From JAEWSN01 sp942493335 (lineage in GTDB: Bacteria; Bacillota; Clostridia; DSM-8532), in contig OW818693.1 in the NCBI GenBank assembly GCA_942493335.1, positions 310,001-374,000 on the forward strand: a stretch of 64,000 nucleotides of DNA, given 5' to 3'. The position numbers were made by a program, and so were the translations under genes. Positions 62,056 to 64,000 of this stretch are shown piece by piece; position 1 is the stretch's first letter; every line of letters begins with the position of its first letter. The notes below the pieces were generated by a model. The model ran no database searches. It was not told where the DNA came from and worked only from the letters and a program-made list of their open reading frames with translations.

Positions 62056-62540
62056 CGACGCATGGGCGGAAATATGCGTTTGTCGCGGCGGGCGGCATGC
62101 TCGGCGCCATCGCGCGATATGGAATCAAACTTTCGCCTGTCTTTCACAATCCCCTGGACTTTCCGCTCCAGACCCTGATGACGAATTTGGCCGGATGTTT
62201 TTTGATCGCATTCATCCTGACGGCGGCGGAAACCTGGCTGGATCTCGATCCAGCTGTGCGCGCAGGCATTATAGGCGGATTTCTCGGCGCTTTCACGACC
62301 TTCTCCACCTATTGCCGCGAAGCATGGCAACTATTGGCCGGACCGGCTTTCCTGACCGGTCTGCTTTACTTTGTCGCGTCCCCTTTGCTTGGCCTGGCAG
62401 CGATTCTTTTGGGCGCTGAAATGTCCCGGATTTGTATCGGAAGGAAAAGGGGAGAAGAGAAGCCCGTTGAACCGCACCGCAAAAGAAATCCGCCCGGAGC
62501 TTCCGGATCGGATCCACACACGGGAGGTGGTGCGGAATGA
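62052..62540 (+). CDS. crcB: Fluoride ion channel CrcB/Fluc, first subunit
   Basis: The 162-residue membrane protein has four helices of the Fluc fold: GGMLGAIARYGIK, LMTNLAGCFLIAF (with the conserved Asn) and GFLGAFTTFSTYCRE, which carries the phenylalanines of the pore. A hydrophilic C-terminal tail of about 35 residues is longer than usual. The start is GTG overlapping the whiA stop. Fluc channels export fluoride as dual-topology dimers or as pairs of different subunits. The next gene is a second homologue, pointing to a heterodimer. No fluoride riboswitch is present, so expression follows the operon. Confidence 0.93.
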   Translation: MTTHGRKYAFVAAGGMLGAIARYGIKLSPVFHNPLDFPLQTLMTNLAGCFLIAFILTAAETWLDLDPAVRAGIIGGFLGAFTTFSTYCREAWQLLAGPAFLTGLLYFVASPLLGLAAILLGAEMSRICIGRKRGEEKPVEPHRKRNPPGASGSDPHTGGGAE

Positions 62541-62896
62541 TGGAATTCGTCTGCGTTGCCTTTGGCGGAGCCTGCGGAAGCCTGCTGCGCTTCATTGTCG
62601 GAAAGTGGCTGAACGAGCGGTATGCCAGGATCATTCCGATAGGGACCTGGCTCGTCAATCTGAGTGGTGCCATCCTGCTGGGTGTGGTTGTTTCAGCCGT
62701 GCACTCGCCGATCTGGACAGTGCTGCTTGCGGATGGCTTTCTTGGTGCTTTTACGACGTTCTCCACCTTCATGCAGGAAACCTTCCATCTTCTTGTCGAG
62801 GATGAACGGAAACCGGCGTGGATTTATCTGACAGGTTCCATTCTGACCGGCTTGCTCGGCTTTGCGCTGGGTCATCTTGTGGGTGGCCGGTTATGA
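62537..62896 (+). CDS. crcB: Fluoride ion channel CrcB/Fluc, second subunit
   Basis: The 119-residue protein has the same four-helix fold (FGGACGSLLRFIVGKWLNER, WLVNLSGAILLGV, GFLGAFTTFSTFMQET). It is the normal short form. The ATG overlaps the previous stop as ATGA, so the two subunits are made together, which suits an obligate antiparallel heterodimer. It is the last gene of the long operon; no clear terminator was found after it. Confidence 0.93.
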   Translation: MMEFVCVAFGGACGSLLRFIVGKWLNERYARIIPIGTWLVNLSGAILLGVVVSAVHSPIWTVLLADGFLGAFTTFSTFMQETFHLLVEDERKPAWIYLTGSILTGLLGFALGHLVGGRL

Positions 62897-62994
62897 CAGG
62901 CTTGGAGCCGGGCTCTTGATTTCACGCATGGGGTCAGACCCAAATATCATGCTTGATAGCCAGCCGATTCGCCTGTCCCCTTCGTCACCGGATT

Positions 62995-63042
62995 CGCCTG
63001 CACGTCAGTCAGCGTATGCGCCTGCACGTCAGTCAGCGTATG
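62995..63042 (+). repeat. 24-bp tandem repeat
   Basis: The 24-base unit CGCCTGCACGTCAGTCAGCGTATG is present twice without change (62995-63018 and 63019-63042), and a partial third copy starts at 63043. The second copy overlaps the end of the DUF1015 gene on the opposite strand. It fills most of the gap between convergent genes. Confidence 0.9.
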
Positions 63043-64000
63043 CGCCTGCATTCCAGATAGAAACGTTTTTCGTGTGCTTCGCCCATTGAAAAGGTTTTCC
63101 GGGGGAGGGCGCCATCCCGTATGACCGTGGGGAACAACTCCTCCTTCTTCATGACCGGCAGAAGGAAGCCCATGTTTCCAGGTTCCGCGCCAAGCCGGGA
63201 GGTCACTTCCTCGCCATGCACATAATCGATGGAAGCCTCCTTGTTTTCGGAAAGCCAGACATCAAGGAACGCCTGGAGCGAGCCGACTGCCAGCTGGTGA
63301 TCCGGATTCTCCCAGATAAGGCGCTCACAGCCCGCTTCTGTGACCATCACAGCGTGCTGCCCGTGAATCGGCAATGATGCCGAAAATCCGTCCGGCTCGA
63401 TTCTGACACGGATTCCATGGTCTTCATGCCATTTCAGGAAGGATTCCCGCCAGGCAATGCGGTCCGAATGGAAGAGCACACGATGGATGGGTTCAAAGAC
63501 AAGACCCTTGTCATGAACATTCACGAGTTCGACCAGCGCATGTCTCGCAGGGTGGTTTTCCAGTCCGGATGCGGGAAGATCCTTTTTGATGCGTTCCCAA
63601 CAGGATTTTGCCGTTGCCAGGGAGTGGTTGCCGTCACCAACGGCAAACAGGAGAACGCCTGCGTCGGAAGAAACACCATATCCTTTTCTGAATGATTCCG
63701 GTTCCGCCAACCTGACCAATGCATTCGCAAAGGAATCAAGCGCTGCGGGATCCTTGATGTTCCATCCCTTCAAATGGCCGCTGTTTTCCATCAAGGGGAA
63801 GTCATATACGCAGGGGAATCCTGCTAAAGCATCTGAGGTCTCCCTTGTGCTGGCGGCAGTGTTTTTCACTTTCCTGCGGAGTGGTTCGATCACGGTATTT
63901 TCCGGATCGTCGATGAGGACCATGATGTGCGGGAGCTCCAGTCCTGCGTTCTCCCGAATTCGGATGCGGGGCGGCAGGCGGTCGAGGATGGTTCCCTCCG
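63033..64000 (-). CDS. DUF1015 family protein (5' end outside the window)
   Basis: The frame is open from the window edge to the stop at 63033 and gives about 321 residues. Family marks are ENAGLELPHIMVLIDDPENT, LLFAVGDGNHSLATAKSCWE and FEPIHRVLF. The DUF1015 family is widespread in anaerobes and often sits near serine or phosphoglycerate metabolism genes, but its function is not established. The visible ATG at 63923 is internal, because family-like sequence continues upstream of it. The C-terminus (EKRFYLECRRIR) runs into the 24-bp tandem repeats. It is convergent to the fluoride channel genes. Confidence 0.85.
   Translation of the reverse strand, partial: EGTILDRLPPRIRIRENAGLELPHIMVLIDDPENTVIEPLRRKVKNTAASTRETSDALAGFPCVYDFPLMENSGHLKGWNIKDPAALDSFANALVRLAEPESFRKGYGVSSDAGVLLFAVGDGNHSLATAKSCWERIKKDLPASGLENHPARHALVELVNVHDKGLVFEPIHRVLFHSDRIAWRESFLKWHEDHGIRVRIEPDGFSASLPIHGQHAVMVTEAGCERLIWENPDHQLAVGSLQAFLDVWLSENKEASIDYVHGEEVTSRLGAEPGNMGFLLPVMKKEELFPTVIRDGALPRKTFSMGEAHEKRFYLECRRIR

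Noticed and set aside
62995..63060. CRISPR array, because of the direct repeats near 63 kb
   Set aside because: The two 24-base copies are contiguous with no spacers between them and no cas genes are present.

Overview
The window looks like chromosomal DNA of a Gram-positive, anaerobic Firmicute, most likely Clostridia. The evidence is a set of genes and signals read directly here: strong AGGAGG-type ribosome sites, TTGACA/TATAAT-type promoters, a CymR-like Rrf2 regulator, HprK, the rapZ-yvcK-whiA block, an SLH-anchored surface protein, a rubrerythrin-type peroxidase, a TM1266-like small ACT protein and LplABC-type sugar import. The genus cannot be fixed. No phage, insertion sequence, CRISPR array or rRNA operon was seen.

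Layout. 1-8.7 kb: the 5' part of a copper ATPase behind two CsoR-like operators, an M20 amidohydrolase, then a sulfur and metal block (Rrf2 regulator, mnmA, a Cys/Met PLP enzyme, Nramp transporter, a tiny Lys/Ala-rich protein, cysK) and a Glu-Asp-Thr tRNA operon. 8.7-14.5 kb: an AT-richer spacer and a 1758-residue S-layer-type protein with five 120-residue repeats in exact register, five Calx-beta units, a Thr/Pro linker and three SLH domains. 14.7-18.3 kb: a MerR regulator with its own 19-bp-spacer promoter, a ferredoxin-containing aldo/keto reductase, a serpin lipoprotein and a small glycosidase remnant. 18.3-26.6 kb: a glycan import and degradation locus (GH38 mannosidase, solute-binding lipoprotein, two permeases) divergent from a GntR/LacI-type regulator.

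26.7-35.6 kb: signalling genes (chemoreceptor, two tandem TPR-GGDEF cyclases, an HD-GYP phosphodiesterase) with a second ferredoxin-type aldo/keto reductase, a TM1266-like protein and a rubrerythrin. 35.7-37.5 kb: a visibly AT-richer pair (DJ-1/PfpI protein and WYL regulator). 37.7-45.2 kb: TetR regulator and hydrolase, two acetyltransferases, gltX, and an ECF sigma factor with a membrane partner that is probably its anti-sigma factor. 45.3-52.8 kb: tRNA-Tyr, a geranylgeranyl-reductase-type flavoprotein, and a compact minus-strand cluster that reads as a protein O-mannosylation pathway (polyprenyl-phosphate sugar synthase, FAD oxidoreductase, GtrA, PMT-type transferase, second membrane glycosyltransferase).

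53-63 kb: a probable attenuated leader or small RNA, then a tightly overlapping operon thrC-hprK-murB-rapZ-yvcK-glycogen debranching enzyme-whiA-crcB-crcB, joining carbon signalling, wall synthesis, storage glucan and fluoride export. The window ends in a truncated DUF1015 gene. The best leads are the surface protein together with the O-mannosylation cluster, the leader at 53.0-53.2 kb, the tandem cyclases, and the debranching enzyme placed inside the yvcK-whiA block.
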